Assembly: GCA_018114805.1 (NCBI GenBank)
Contig: CP073042.1
Span: 4,691,001 to 4,755,000 of the forward strand
DNA: 64,000 nucleotides
Direction: 5' to 3'
From: Candidatus Streptomyces philanthi
Lineage (GTDB): Bacteria > Actinomycetota > Actinomycetes > Streptomycetales > Streptomycetaceae
The notes under the pieces were generated by a model. The model was not told the origin of the DNA, searched no databases, and saw only the letters and a program-made list of their open reading frames with translations. Positions 19,579 to 29,331 of this stretch are shown piece by piece. The position numbers and the translations under genes were made by a program. Every line of letters starts with the position of its first letter. Position 1 is the first letter of the stretch.

Positions 19579-20530
19579 CTACAGCCAACCCGCGAACTCC
19601 AACAGCAACTCTCCCTCGTCGCGCTCGCCTCGGGACAGACGCCGCACGCCGGCGGCTACGGAGCGGAACAGGGCCCAACCGCGCAGGCGGTCCCGGTCCA
19701 GCTCCAGCGAGTCGGCGAGCTTGTTGACGCGCCGGCGGGCGGCGTTGGAGGCGCCGGGGAGCGTGATCAAGGTGTCGAGACGGTCGCGAGCCAGCCAGGC
19801 CAGGTCGTACGCGCGCTCCCCGACAACCGGCTCGGGCGTGATCGCGAGCCACGGGGCCCGATCGCCGGCGAGCACCTTGCCCTGCCGGTAGGCACCGTGC
19901 AGCAGCAGTGTCTCGGGTGAAGCGGCGATCAGCTCGGCGTGCACCGCGAGCGCCTTGTCGATCAGTGGCCCGACGTCGGTTGCCCAGGGCTGGTCGCGTG
20001 ATGCGCGTAGCGCCGCAGCCTGGTCGGCTGTGTGGTCGGAGACGGAGGGGAACGCATGCCCCGTTGGCGGCGGTACCCACAAGCGCCGAACCGTTTCGGC
20101 CGCCTCCAGCATGGACTTCGGCTCCGGGAGGGAGCGCAGACTCACCTCGCCGTGCAACCGCTCGAGCAACAGAGCGCCCTCGGGGCACTCGCTCCGCAGG
20201 ACCCGTACGGCGCCGGAGCTATCCCAGTGAGTGAGCGCGGCGCACTCGCGCTCGACGCGCTCCGTGTTGGCGCCGAGCTTCAGCACGGCCGGGGCCCCGT
20301 CAGCCTGGCGTACCAGCACCAGCAGGCTCCCCCAGCCACCCGGTGTCCAGACCCCGCTCGACGGTCAGCTTTCAGCGGTCGAGTAGGCCCGTGACGCGCT
20401 CGGACACGGTCGCCAGCCAGGCTCCGCCCGCTGCCCCGTGTTCGTCCTGTACAGCGCGGACTAGGCGCTGCGGCGGTTCCACCGGAACTCCCGTGGACCC
20501 CGAGTCACCCTCGTGCGGTGCTGTTGCCAT
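19579..20530 (-). pseudogene. aminoglycoside phosphotransferase-like kinase gene, degenerate
   Basis: Reads leftwards from ATG 20530 (MATAPHEGDSGSTG) as an APH/choline-kinase-like protein. TGA at 20372-20374 interrupts LLDR*KLTVERG, and a frameshift follows at about 20340 before GGWGSLLVLVRQADG. The remaining 247 codons are open, but key catalytic residues are gone: the kinase HGDxxxxN loop reads HGAYRQGK, and the metal-binding Asp of the DPKP-type motif reads ITPEP. The C-terminus GELLLEFAGWL is typical of the family. Both the breaks and the lost residues point to a dead gene. Confidence 0.7.
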
Positions 20531-20699
20531 TCCCGAGCTGTCCCTTTCCGTTACCTGACGGTGTCACGTACGAACGCGTCCCGCCGCCCCAGTGCGCCCG
20601 CGCCACCGTGCGGCGACAAGTCTGCCCCCGCTGCGCGGACCGAGGCGTGCACGTGCACCTCCCGGACGCTCCCGCACCTGCTCACCGACGACTAGCCTG

Positions 20700-20879
20700 C
20701 CCCGTGCCCCGTGCCCCGTGCCCCGTGCCCCGTGCCCCGTGCCCCGTGCCCCGTGCCCCGTGCCCCGTGCCCCGTGCCCCGTGCCCCGTGCCCGTGCCCC
20801 GTGCCCCGTGCCCCGTGCCCGTGCCCCGTGCCCCGTGCCCCGTGCCCCGTGCCCCGTGCCCCGTGCCCCGTGCCCCGTG
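20700..20879. repeat. heptamer array D: CCCCGTG x24 with two hexamer variants
   Basis: 180 bp: 13 units, one CCCGTG, 3 units, one CCCGTG, then 8 units. These two one-base contractions are the only variants in about 100 heptamers across the window. It lies in the 507-bp gap (20531-21037) between two minus-strand genes, so the G-rich strand is again the coding strand. No gene is evident in the rest of the gap. Confidence 0.98.
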
Positions 20880-21037
20880 TGGGGTGGTGGTGTGCTCGGA
20901 TGGTGGGCGGCGCGGAGCCGGCGTGCTGGGTGCTCCAGCGGGGCGGGGACGACTCGCTCCGTGCGCCGCTTCAGCGTGCCCTCTCGCGTTCGGGGGCCCC
21001 GTCGCTCCCGCGCGGCCGGAGGCCGCTGAACGGCGCC

Positions 21038-21599
21038 TCACAGCGCGTCGGCTACGTCGCTCGCAGTGGTTGAAGGGGCGCCGGCGGCCCGTTCGGTGAG
21101 CCCAGGGAAGGTTACGCTGCTGCCGCGCCAGCGCACCGCCCGCACCGCTGCCTCGCGCAGCGCGGCGGCGGCTTCCCGGCGGGCCGCTGCCCTCGGCGGC
21201 CCGGACCAGGTCGGCGTAGACGGAGCGGAGCCGGGCTTCGATCTCGCCCGCGAGCCGGGCTGCCGCGGCGGCGTCAGGTACGGGGAAGGGCAACGCGTAG
21301 GCTGCCGCAGAGCTGACGGGCTCGCCCTTGAGGGCCCGTACCTCGCGCTGCAGTGCGTCCCGGCGTGCCCGGTGGGCGGTCAGGCCCTCGCGCGCCTCGG
21401 GCAGCCGCTGGTCCTCGATGCGACCGCCGACCACGTCGTAGCCGTAGACGGCGGCGTGTTCAGCCGCCAGGGCCGCCTGCGTGGCCCGCAGCGTGGGCTC
21501 CGTCGACGCGTCGCGGCCCCGTTCGCGCGTACTGCCTTCCGCGGCCATGGCGCTGTCGACGCCTTCGGCCTCCGCCGTATGCTGCCGGGCCCTGCTCAT
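21038..21599 (-). pseudogene. DUF4439 ferritin-like protein gene with one frameshift
   Basis: From ATG 21599 the protein reads MSRARQHTAEAEG, then AALAAEHAAVYGYDVVGGRI, AHRARRDALQREVRAL and AAAYALPFPVPD, the pattern of the DUF4439 ferritin-like helical domain of actinobacteria. Near 21,195, after LVRAAEG, the frame changes; the correct continuation REAAAALREAAVRAVRWRG ends at TGA 21038. One single-base change would restore it. Metal binding is inferred from the family. It is paired with a lipoprotein gene just upstream. Confidence 0.65.
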
Positions 21600-21687
21600 A
21601 TGGGCAAACTTTCTGCCATGTCCCGTCCGCTGTGCGATTCGTCTCGTCCCTGTCTTGCGGTGCGGCACGTCAGCCCGTCATCGTCGG

Positions 21688-21771
21688 GTGCTCCGTGCTC
21701 CGTGCTCCGTGCTCCGTGCTCCGTGCTCCGTGCTCCGTGCTCCGTGCTCCGTGCTCCGTGCTCCGTGCTCC
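21688..21771. repeat. heptamer array E: GTGCTCC x12
   Basis: Twelve perfect units of GTGCTCC (GGAGCAC on the minus strand), the same copy number as array B. It lies in the 341-bp gap (21600-21940) between two minus-strand genes, G-rich strand on the coding side. Nothing else is recognisable in the gap. Confidence 0.98.
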
Positions 21772-21940
21772 GTGGCCACGCCGGACGGTCTCGCACGCCC
21801 CGCGCCCCACGGCCCCCCGCCAGCCCCACGGCCCCCCGCCATAAGTGCCGCACCTCCACGCGCCTCGCCCCGCGCCCTGTGGCGCACGGACGGTGCGAGC
21901 GAGGCGCTGGCGGCCCGACGAGGCACACCGCTCCGGGGGC

Positions 21941-22497
21941 TCATGTGTGGCTCTGCGTCAGCAGGTAGGCGTGAGCCGCGCCGCTGGCGGCTACCGAGGC
22001 GAGGAGCCGGGCGAGTTCGGGCGAGGCGGTGGCCAGGGCCGCCGTGTGCGCGTCCGCCGTCCGGCGTTCCGCCGTCGCCAGCGTGGTCAGCGCCTTGCGG
22101 GCGTCCTGCGTCACCTCGACGCTGCGGCGCGGGCCGCCGCTTTCCTGGGTGGCGGAGGGGGAGGGGGACGCGGAAGCCGACGGCGGGGCGAGCCGAACGC
22201 CTCGGCGTGTCGAGCCACTTCGCTACGGAGCGGACGGAGCCGGTTGGCGAGTGCGGGGTGCGCCGTGATGGTCGCATCGTAGTGAGCGAGCAGGGTGAGC
22301 GAGCCCCGGGCCGCCTCGCCGCGCAAGCGTTCGTCGGCCGAGGCGCGTCCGTCCGAGTCGGCCCCGTCGTCGCCACCGTCGGTGCAGCCGGTCAGTAACG
22401 CCCCGAGACCAGCGGCCCCGACCGAGCCGCTGGCGAGCGCGAGCAGGCTGCGTCTGCGCGGACCCGTGGGGCCTGACGCTGTTCTCGTGAGCGGCAC
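21941..22497 (-). pseudogene. putative Tat lipoprotein gene with a frameshift
   Basis: GTG 22497 begins a protein with a twin-arginine-like signal (PRRRSLLALASGSVGAAG) and lipobox LLTGC at about residue 37, then a Gly/Asp linker and a helical domain (LTLLAHYDATITAHPALANR, ending RLRPLRSEVARHAEAFG). At about 22,195 the frame breaks in a Pro/Ser-rich linker. The correct third frame gives SASASPSPSATQESGG and a C-terminal helical domain (ALTTLATAERRTADAHTAAL) ending at TGA 21941 with LLTQSHT. A perfect 20-bp duplication covers the start codon. Probably a surface lipoprotein partner of the ferritin-like protein; function unknown. Confidence 0.62.
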
Positions 22498-22520
22498 GTT
22501 GTTCTCGTGAGCGGCACGTT
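22481..22520. repeat. perfect 20-bp tandem duplication at the lipoprotein start
   Basis: GTTCTCGTGAGCGGCACGTT occurs twice in direct succession (22481-22500 and 22501-22520), duplicating the minus-strand GTG start region. Being 20 bp, it is not a multiple of three. Confidence 0.95.
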
Positions 22521-22733
22521 CCTCATCCCCTGCTCGTGATCACCGCAGGCGAGCGTACCCATGACACGCGTCGCGGTGCCGCTGCCCCCGCCGCAGGCCG
22601 CCCCTTACGGCCTGCACCACGGGGACGGGGCGTGACGCGACTGCCGAATCGTCAGCCCGTAGTCGGAACAGCTAGGCTTTGATCTGACACGCGACGTTCC
22701 CACAACAGCACACGCGGCCGAGGAGTCACCCGG

Positions 22734-23249
22734 ATGAGCACCACCCAGAGCGAGAGGCTGCGCGGACTGCTGACACCGCTTGTCAGCGCGCGGCACCTGG
22801 ATCTGGAAGAGATCGATGTGACCCCGACCGGGAAGCGGCGTGTGCTCCGTATCGTGGTGGACTCCGATGACGGCGTGCAGTTGGACGCGTGTGCGGAGTT
22901 GAGCCGGGCGGTCTCGCAGACCCTCGACGAAACGGACGTCATGGGCGGCGCACCGTACGTCCTTGAGGTCACCTCGCCCGGCGCCGACCGCCCCTTGACC
23001 GAGCCGCGCCACTACCGCCGCGCCACAGGTCGCCTCATGAAGGCACAGCTCGTCGAGGGCGGTGAGTTGCTCGCCCGGATCGTCGCGGTGGACGAGGACG
23101 GACTCGACCTGGAGGTCCCGGGTGTGAAGGGTCGCAAGCCCGCGGAGCGCCGCCTTGCCTTCAGCGAGATCTCCAAGGCACGAGTGGAGATCGAGTTCAA
23201 TCGCAAGGCCAGTGAGAAGCAGAACGACGAGAGCCAAGAGGAGGCGTAG
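22734..23249 (+). CDS. rimP: ribosome maturation factor RimP
   Basis: Needed for 30S subunit maturation. 171 aa, starting at ATG 22734 (MSTTQSERLRGLLTPLV). Typical RimP N-terminal segment RVLRIVVDSDDGVQLDACAE, then YVLEVTSPGADRPL and a C-terminal Sm-like part (AERRLAFSEISKARVEIEF) with an acidic tail. It is the first gene of the rimP-nusA-rnpM-infB cluster; its stop is 2 nt before the nusA start. Intact. Confidence 0.93.
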   Translation: MSTTQSERLRGLLTPLVSARHLDLEEIDVTPTGKRRVLRIVVDSDDGVQLDACAELSRAVSQTLDETDVMGGAPYVLEVTSPGADRPLTEPRHYRRATGRLMKAQLVEGGELLARIVAVDEDGLDLEVPGVKGRKPAERRLAFSEISKARVEIEFNRKASEKQNDESQEEA

Positions 23250-23251
23250 CC

Positions 23252-24256
23252 GTGGACATCGACATGAGTGCCCTGCGGGGTCTGGTGCGGGAGAAGGAGA
23301 TCTCGTTCGACCTGCTGGTCGAGACGATCGAGGCGGCCCTCCTCATCGCGTACCACCGCACCGAGGGAAGCCGCCGGCAGGCGCGCGTCGAGCTGGATCG
23401 CCAGACCGGTCACGTGACGGTGTGGGCGAAGAAGGATGCCGCCGAACTGGAGGACGCCCAGGAGGCCGCCGAGCCGCAGGAGTTCGACGACACGCCGTCC
23501 GGGTTCGGGCGGATCGCCGCGACGACCGCCAAGCAGGCCATCCTGCAGCGCCTGCGGGACGCCGAGGAAGAGGTGACCTTCGGCGAGTACGCGGGGCGCG
23601 AGGGCGATGTCGTCGCGGGCATCGTCCAGCAGGGCAAGGACCCCAAAAACGTGCTGGTGGACATCGGCAAGCTGGAGGCCATCCTGCCGGTGCAGGAGCA
23701 GGTCCCCGGCGAGGAGTACACCCACGGCACCCGCTTGCGCACCTACGTCGTTCGGGTGGCCAAGGGCGTACGCGGCCCGTCGGTCACGCTCTCGCGGACC
23801 CACCCCAACCTCGTGCGCAAGCTCTTCGCGCTGGAGGTGCCGGAGATCGCGGACGGCTCGGTGGAGATCGCGGCCATCGCGCGTGAAGCGGGGCACCGTA
23901 CGAAGATCGCCGTACGCTCCACCCGCTCCGGTCTCAACGCCAAGGGCGCCTGCATCGGCCCGATGGGCGGACGAGTGCGCAACGTGATGGCGGAGCTGCA
24001 CGGCGAGAAGATCGACATCGTGGACTGGTCGGATGACCCGGCCGAACTGGTGGCCAATGCGCTGTCGCCGGCCCGGGTCAGCAAGGTGGAGGTCGTGGAC
24101 CTGTCGGCGCGCTCGGCGCGCGTGACGGTGCCGGACTACCAGCTCTCGCTCGCCATCGGCAAGGAGGGACAGAACGCCCGCCTCGCCGCGCGTCTCACGG
24201 GTTGGCGCATCGACATCCGCCCCGACACCGAGCAGCAGCCGGCCGGCCAGAGCTGA
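23252..24256 (+). CDS. nusA: transcription termination/antitermination factor NusA
   Basis: RNA polymerase-associated factor controlling pausing, termination and antitermination. 334 aa, the short actinobacterial form without the C-terminal acidic repeats. GTG 23252 (V-DIDMSALRGLVREKE) lies 2 nt after rimP. Domains in order: N-terminal RNAP-binding part to about residue 105, S1 domain (REGDVVAGIVQQGKDPKNVLV), KH1 (GHRTKIAVRS, CIGPMGGRVRNVMAEL), KH2 (YQLSLAIGKEGQNARLAARL). Intact. The usual close link to rnpM-infB is replaced here by a 1.1-kb repeat-bearing gap. Confidence 0.95.
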   Translation: MDIDMSALRGLVREKEISFDLLVETIEAALLIAYHRTEGSRRQARVELDRQTGHVTVWAKKDAAELEDAQEAAEPQEFDDTPSGFGRIAATTAKQAILQRLRDAEEEVTFGEYAGREGDVVAGIVQQGKDPKNVLVDIGKLEAILPVQEQVPGEEYTHGTRLRTYVVRVAKGVRGPSVTLSRTHPNLVRKLFALEVPEIADGSVEIAAIAREAGHRTKIAVRSTRSGLNAKGACIGPMGGRVRNVMAELHGEKIDIVDWSDDPAELVANALSPARVSKVEVVDLSARSARVTVPDYQLSLAIGKEGQNARLAARLTGWRIDIRPDTEQQPAGQS

Positions 24257-24387
24257 GCCCAGTGCCCGCGCGGTCGCGCGGGCATATGGGGATATGACGA
24301 ACGCGCGGGGCCCGTACGGAGGCTGCGGGCCCGCGCGAGGGCGCACAAGCCTGTACGGGGGGCGTTGCGGCGCACGCCCCCCGTAGG

Positions 24388-24494
24388 CTGTGCGGCCACG
24401 GAGCGCTGTGCGGCCACGGAGCGCTGTGCGGCCACGGAGCGCTGTGCGGCCACGGAGCGCTGTGCGGCCACGGAGCGCTGTGCGCCACGGAGCG
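24388..24494. repeat. 18-bp tandem repeat, five perfect copies plus one 17-bp copy
   Basis: Unit CTGTGCGGCCACGGAGCG repeated five times without change, then a sixth copy lacking one G. The unit contains CACGGAGC, which also occurs at every junction of the GGAGCAC heptamer array, suggesting a related origin. Confidence 0.95.
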
Positions 24495-25001
24495 GGCAGG
24501 CTGGCGCACTGACGCCGAGCGCTCCGCCCCGGAGCGGAGCTGATGTGGGGTGTGGTGCTGTGCGTACGGCGCACCGGCGCTGGCGGACGGACCCCGAGAC
24601 CCGAGGCCGTCACCCGATGGCAGCGGGCCGGCCCCGCCCCGCTCGTGGGCCCGTCGAGCGGGCGTCCCGCCTCTGGTCCGGGCTCGCGTCACACCCCTCG
24701 TACGCCGAAGTCGCCGACTGCCAAGTGGGGCGTGGCGTCCGGCACGGACGGCGAGACCGGGAGTCGTCCGTCACGTTCGCCGAGTGGGCCGCGTGTCGGA
24801 ACCAGCGACACGGAGCCAGCGCCCACCGGGCATGAGTGGGCGGCGAGCGTCGCGCCGCCTCGTAGCATGCGGCCGTACGGGCCCCGCCGCCAGGAGACCG
24901 AAGCCAGCCTGAGGCCACGGCACCCTGAATGCTCAGGGCCCGGCGCCCCCCGAGACGTGCGGCACTGTCGCCCACCGAAACCCTGCTCGGCGAGACTGGC
25001 C

Positions 25002-25183
25002 GGAGCACGGAGCACGGAGCACGGAGCACGGAGCACGGAGCACGGAGCACGGAGCACGGAGCACGGAGCACGGAGCACGGAGCACGGAGCACGGAGCACG
25101 GAGCACGGAGCACGGAGCACGGAGCACGGAGCACGGAGCACGGAGCACGGAGCACGGAGCACGGAGCACGGAGCACGGAGCAC
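25002..25183. repeat. heptamer array F: GGAGCAC x26
   Basis: Twenty-six perfect copies (182 bp), the longest uninterrupted array in the window, followed by GGAGCGG. It lies between nusA and rnpM with the G-rich strand on the coding side, and would be transcribed if nusA and infB share an mRNA. Confidence 0.98.
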
Positions 25184-25356
25184 GGAGCGGCGGATGCCGG
25201 GCGTGTCCGGTTGGCGAGGTGTGTCGCGCGCTGTGCGGCACCGGAAACGCGGAGTCGTCGTCGAGCGCGCGACGGGCCCAGCGAAGCGGCATAACGACGA
25301 CCGTTCGATCGTTGCCCTAAACGGGTGGGGTCGACGCGGGGAGGTAGACTAAAACA

Positions 25357-25635
25357 GTGTCTGGCCGGACGCGCGTCAGGGCATACTCTGAACGAACCTG
25401 TGTGGGATGTCGGGAGCGTGCGGTAAAGGGCGATCTACTGCGCATCGTGATGGTCGAGGGCGACTGTGTCCCCGATAAGCGCGGTACGCTGCCCGGCCGG
25501 GGTGCGTATGTACACCCGACACTCGTCTGTCACGACCTGGCGGTTCGCCGCCGGGCGTTTCCCAGGGCCTTCCGGGTCCAGGGCCCGCTCGACACGACCG
25601 CTTTGCGGGGCTACGTCGAGCAGGTAACACCGTAA
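25357..25635 (+). CDS. rnpM: YlxR/RnpM family RNA-binding protein
   Basis: 92-aa protein of the DUF448/YlxR family, whose members bind RNA and were linked to RNase P modulation (RnpM). Start GTG 25357. Family signature RTCVGCRERAVKGDLLRIV and the GRGAYVHP motif are present. Encoded between nusA and infB as in most bacteria. Intact. Confidence 0.88.
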   Translation: MSGRTRVRAYSERTCVGCRERAVKGDLLRIVMVEGDCVPDKRGTLPGRGAYVHPTLVCHDLAVRRRAFPRAFRVQGPLDTTALRGYVEQVTP

Positions 25636-25788
25636 GAGTTGGAAGAACGGCACGGGACACCGTGCGGTCAGGTACCTCGCGAGTTGGAAGTAGGTCGAGA
25701 TTGCGATGAGCACTCGATGAGTACGCGATGAGTACGCCCATGAAGTAGCGACGGTCCGGCGGTGAACCCCGGACCTAAAAGGAGCGAT

Positions 25789-28700
25789 GTGGCTAAGGTC
25801 CGGGTATACGAACTCGCTAAGGAGTTCGGCGTCGAGAGCAAGGTCGTCATGGCCAAGCTCACTGAACTCGGTGAATTCGTACGTTCGGCGTCCTCGACGA
25901 TCGAGGCGCCGGTTGTGCGCAAGTTGACTGACGCTTTCCAGCAGGGCAACGGTTCCGGCCGTTCCGCTGGCAAGCCCGCCGCGCCGCGCAAGGCGTCGCC
26001 CGCCAAGCCGTCTGCGCCGTCTCCGCAGGCGGCCCGTCCCGCTGCCCCGACGCCCGGCCTCAAGCCGGCCTCGAGCGGTCCCGCAGGCGGCACTGGTGCG
26101 GCCCCCACGCCGGGTCCGCGCCCACTCCGGGCCCGAAGAGCCCGACGCCGGCCCCGGCTCCGCGCCCCGGCCCCGCCCGGCTGCGCCGTCCGCGCCGGCG
26201 CAGCCCGAGTTCACCGCGCCCCCCGCGGCTCCGGCCGCGTCCCCCAGGCCCAGTGGCGCCAAGCCCGGCGCGACGCCGGGCCCGCGTCCCAGCGCCCGTC
26301 CCACCACGCCCGGTCAGGGCGGCGGCCAGGGTCAGGGCGGCGGGCGCTCCGGCGCGCCGCGTCCCGGCGGACAGGGTGGCGCTCCCCGTCCGGGCGGGCG
26401 TCTCTCCGGCCCGCGCCCGGGCAACAACCCCTTCACCTCCGGCGGCAGCACCGGCATGTCCCGTCCGCAGGCGCCCCGTCCGGGTGGCCCGCGGCCCGGC
26501 CCCGGTGGTCAGAGCCAGGGTGGTCCGCGCCCGCAGGGTGGCGGTCAGGGTGGTCACGCCGGTCCGCGTCCCGGTCCGACCGGTGCCCATCCGAGCCCCG
26601 GCTCGATGCCCCGTCCGCAGAGCGGCCCCGGCGGCGTCCCGCGTCCCGGTGGCGGCCCTGGCGGCCCCGGTGGTAACCGTCCGAACCCGGGCATGATGCC
26701 GCAGCGTCCGGCCGCGGGTCCGCGGCCGGGCCCCGGCGGCGGCGGTCGCGGCCCCGGTGGCGCCGGTCGCCCCGGTGGCGCTGGCCGTCCTGGTGGCGGC
26801 GGCGGTTTCGCCGGTCGTCCCGGTGGTGGCGGTGGCGGCGGCCGTCCTGGTGGCGGCGGCGGTTTCGCCGGTCGTCCCGGTGGTGGCGGTGGCGGCTTCG
26901 GTGGTCGTCCCGGCGGTCCGGGTGGCCGTGGTGGCACGCAGGGCGCGTTCGGTCGTCCCGGCGGTCCGGCGCGGCGCGGTCGCAAGTCGAAGCGGCAGCG
27001 GCGCCAGGAGTACGAGGCCATGCAGGCCCCGTCGGTCGGCGGCGTGATGCTGCCGCGCGGCAACGGACAGACCGTCCGTCTGTCGCGTGGTGCCTCGCTC
27101 ACCGACTTCGCGGAGAAGATCAACGCCAACCCGGCGTCGCTCGTCGCCGTGATGCTCAACCTCGGCGAGATGGTCACCGCGACCCAGTCGGTCTCGGACG
27201 AGACGCTGCAGCTCCTCGCCGACGAGATGAACTACAACGTCGAGATCGTCAGCCCGGAGGAGGAGGACCGCGAGCTGCTCGAGTCCTTCGACATCGAGTT
27301 CGGCGAGAACGAGGGCGGCGAGGACATGCTCGTCGCGCGGCCGCCGGTGGTGACCGTCATGGGTCACGTCGACCACGGTAAGACGCGACTGCTCGACGCG
27401 ATCCGCAAGACCAACGTGGTCGCGGGCGAGGCCGGTGGCATCACCCAGCACATCGGTGCGTACCAGGTCTCAACCGAGGTCAACAACGAAGAGCGCAAGA
27501 TCACCTTCATCGACACCCCGGGTCACGAGGCGTTCACCGCCATGCGTGCCCGTGGCGCGAAGTCGACGGACATCGCGATCCTCGTGGTGGCCGCCAACGA
27601 CGGTGTGATGCCGCAGACGATCGAGGCGCTCAACCACGCCAAGGCGGCCGACGTGCCGATCGTGGTCGCGGTGAACAAGATCGACGTCGAGGGCGCCGAC
27701 CCGACCAAGGTGCGCGGTCAGCTCACCGAGTTCGGTCTGGTGCCCGAGGAGTACGGCGGCGACACCATGTTCGTCGACATCTCCGCGCGCCAGGGGCTGA
27801 ACATCGACCAGCTCCTGGAGGCGGTCGTCCTCACCGCCGACGCCTCGCTCGACCTGCGCGCGAACGCGGAGCAGGACGCGCAGGGCATCGCGATCGAGGC
27901 CCACCTCGACCGTGGCCGTGGCGCCGTGGCCACCGTGCTGGTCCAGCGCGGCACCCTGCGCGTCAGCGACACGATGGTGGCGGGCGACGCGTACGGCAGG
28001 GTCCGGGCGATGCTCGACGACACCGGCGCCCAGCTCGAAGAGGCCGGCCCCTCGACCCCGGTCCTGGTGCTCGGTCTGACCAACGTGCCGGGAGCTGGCG
28101 ACAACTTCCTGGTTGTCGACGAGGACCGGACGGCTCGGCAGATCGCCGAGAAGCGTGCGGCCCGCGAGCGCAACGCCGCGTTCGCCAAGCGCACCCGCCG
28201 GGTCTCCCTGGAGGACCTGGACAAGGTGCTCAAGGCCGGCGAGGTGCAGCAGCTCAACCTCATCATCAAGGGCGACGCGTCCGGTTCGGTCGAGGCCCTG
28301 GAGTCCTCGCTGCTCCAGCTCGACGTCGGCGAAGAGGTGGACCTGCGCATCCTGCACCGCGGCGTGGGTGCGGTCACGGAGACCGACATCGACCTGGCGG
28401 CCGGCTCCGACGCCATCGTCATCGGCTTCAACGTGCGGGCCGAAGGCCGTGCCACGTCGGCGGCCGAGCGCGAGGATGTCGACGTCCGGTACTACTCGGT
28501 CATCTACCAGGTGATCGAGGAGATCCAGGCGGCCCTCAAGGGCATGCTCAAGCCGGAGTACGAAGAGGTCGAGCTGGGCACGGCGGAGATCCGCGAGGTC
28601 TTCCGCTCCTCCAAGCTCGGCAACATCGCGGGTGTCCTCATCCGCTCCGGCGAGGTCAAGCGCAACACCAAGGCACGCCTGCTGCGCGACGGCAAGGTCG

Positions 28701-28861
28701 TGGCGGAGAACCTCAACATCGAGGGCCTGCGCCGCTTCAAGGACGACGTCACCGAGATCCGCGAAGGGTTCGAGGGTGGTATCAACCTCGGCAACTTCAA
28801 CGACATCAAGGTCGATGACGTCATCGCGACGTACGAGATGCGGGAGAAGCCGCGCGGCTGA
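25789..28861 (+). CDS. infB: translation initiation factor IF-2, with apparent frame breaks in the N-terminal region
   Basis: GTPase that places initiator tRNA on the 30S subunit. GTG 25789 (V-AKVRVYELAKEFG) follows GGAG at the right distance. The frame is lost near 26,121 and 26,176 in the Pro/Ala-rich linker: adding one C to a C run at each place joins TPGPRP to TPGPKSPTPAPAPRPGPA and then to RPAAPSAPAQPEF. The rest runs unbroken to 28861: a Gly/Pro/Arg-rich tract, then the G domain with VTVMGHVDHGKT, DTPGHEAF and NKID, and domains II-IV. The length is one base off a multiple of three. The conserved core would survive through an internal start; base-call error in C runs is the simplest reading. 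Confidence 0.92.
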
Positions 28862-28902
28862 TCTCGTCTGACCCGTAACTGTCCGGGGCCGGTCGGCCGG
28901 GC

Positions 28903-28934
28903 CCCCTCCGCCGCTGGTGACAGCAGCGGAGGGG
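28903..28934 (+). terminator. hairpin after infB
   Basis: CCCCTCCG (28903-28910) pairs with CGGAGGGG (28927-28934), with CTG/CAG inside extending the stem. It lies 40 bp past the infB stop in the gap before the DUF503 gene. Confidence 0.55.
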
Positions 28935-29037
28935 AAATCCCGTCGATCGGCCTCGGCCGTTGCGTGTACGGTTCTGGTGTCCCTGCCAAGCAGTGGCGGG
29001 GGGGCTACCCCGAACCGGCGGGTTAATCCGGACAGAC

Positions 29038-29331
29038 ATGTATGTAGGGACCTTGTGCTTCGATCTGCTCCTCGGCGACGTACGGTCGTTGAAGGAGAAG
29101 CGCTCCGTCGTCCGCCCGATCGTCGCCGAGCTGTACCGCAAGTACGCGGTGAGCGTGGCGGAGGTCGGCGACCAGGACCTCTACCGCAGGGCCGAGATCG
29201 GCCTCGCGGCGGTCTCCGGGGACACGGGGCACCTCGCGGACGTGCTCGACCGATGCGAACGCTGGGTCGCCGCTCGCCCGGAAGTGGAGCTGCTGTCAGT
29301 CAGACGGCGGTACCACGGCGACGACGACTGA
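29038..29331 (+). CDS. DUF503 protein (YlxP family)
   Basis: 97-aa protein of the DUF503/YlxP family, found next to infB-rbfA in many Gram-positives; role unknown, ferredoxin-like fold. Starts at ATG 29038 with MYVGTLCFDLLLGDVRSLKE and the conserved KRSVVRPIVAEL. Intact. Confidence 0.9.
   Translation: MYVGTLCFDLLLGDVRSLKEKRSVVRPIVAELYRKYAVSVAEVGDQDLYRRAEIGLAAVSGDTGHLADVLDRCERWVAARPEVELLSVRRRYHGDDD

Larger units (their letters stand above)
24257..25356. other. 1.1-kb repeat-bearing gap within the nusA-infB cluster
   Basis: Holds an 18-bp repeat (24388-24494) and heptamer array F (25002-25183). No frame shows a recognisable protein. Directly before rnpM there is GGGAGG (25339-25344) and a -10-like TAGACT (25345-25350), so rnpM-infB may have its own promoter here. 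Confidence 0.6.

Noticed and set aside
7764..25183. Heptamer arrays as CRISPR
   Set aside because: Units are 7 bp with no spacers and no cas genes nearby.
24929..25294. Open frames of STEHGAR/VLRAPCS repeat peptides over the heptamer arrays
   Set aside because: Three heptamers make 21 nt, so no stop can arise in any frame; the frames are a by-product of the repeat and have no ribosome binding site or family.
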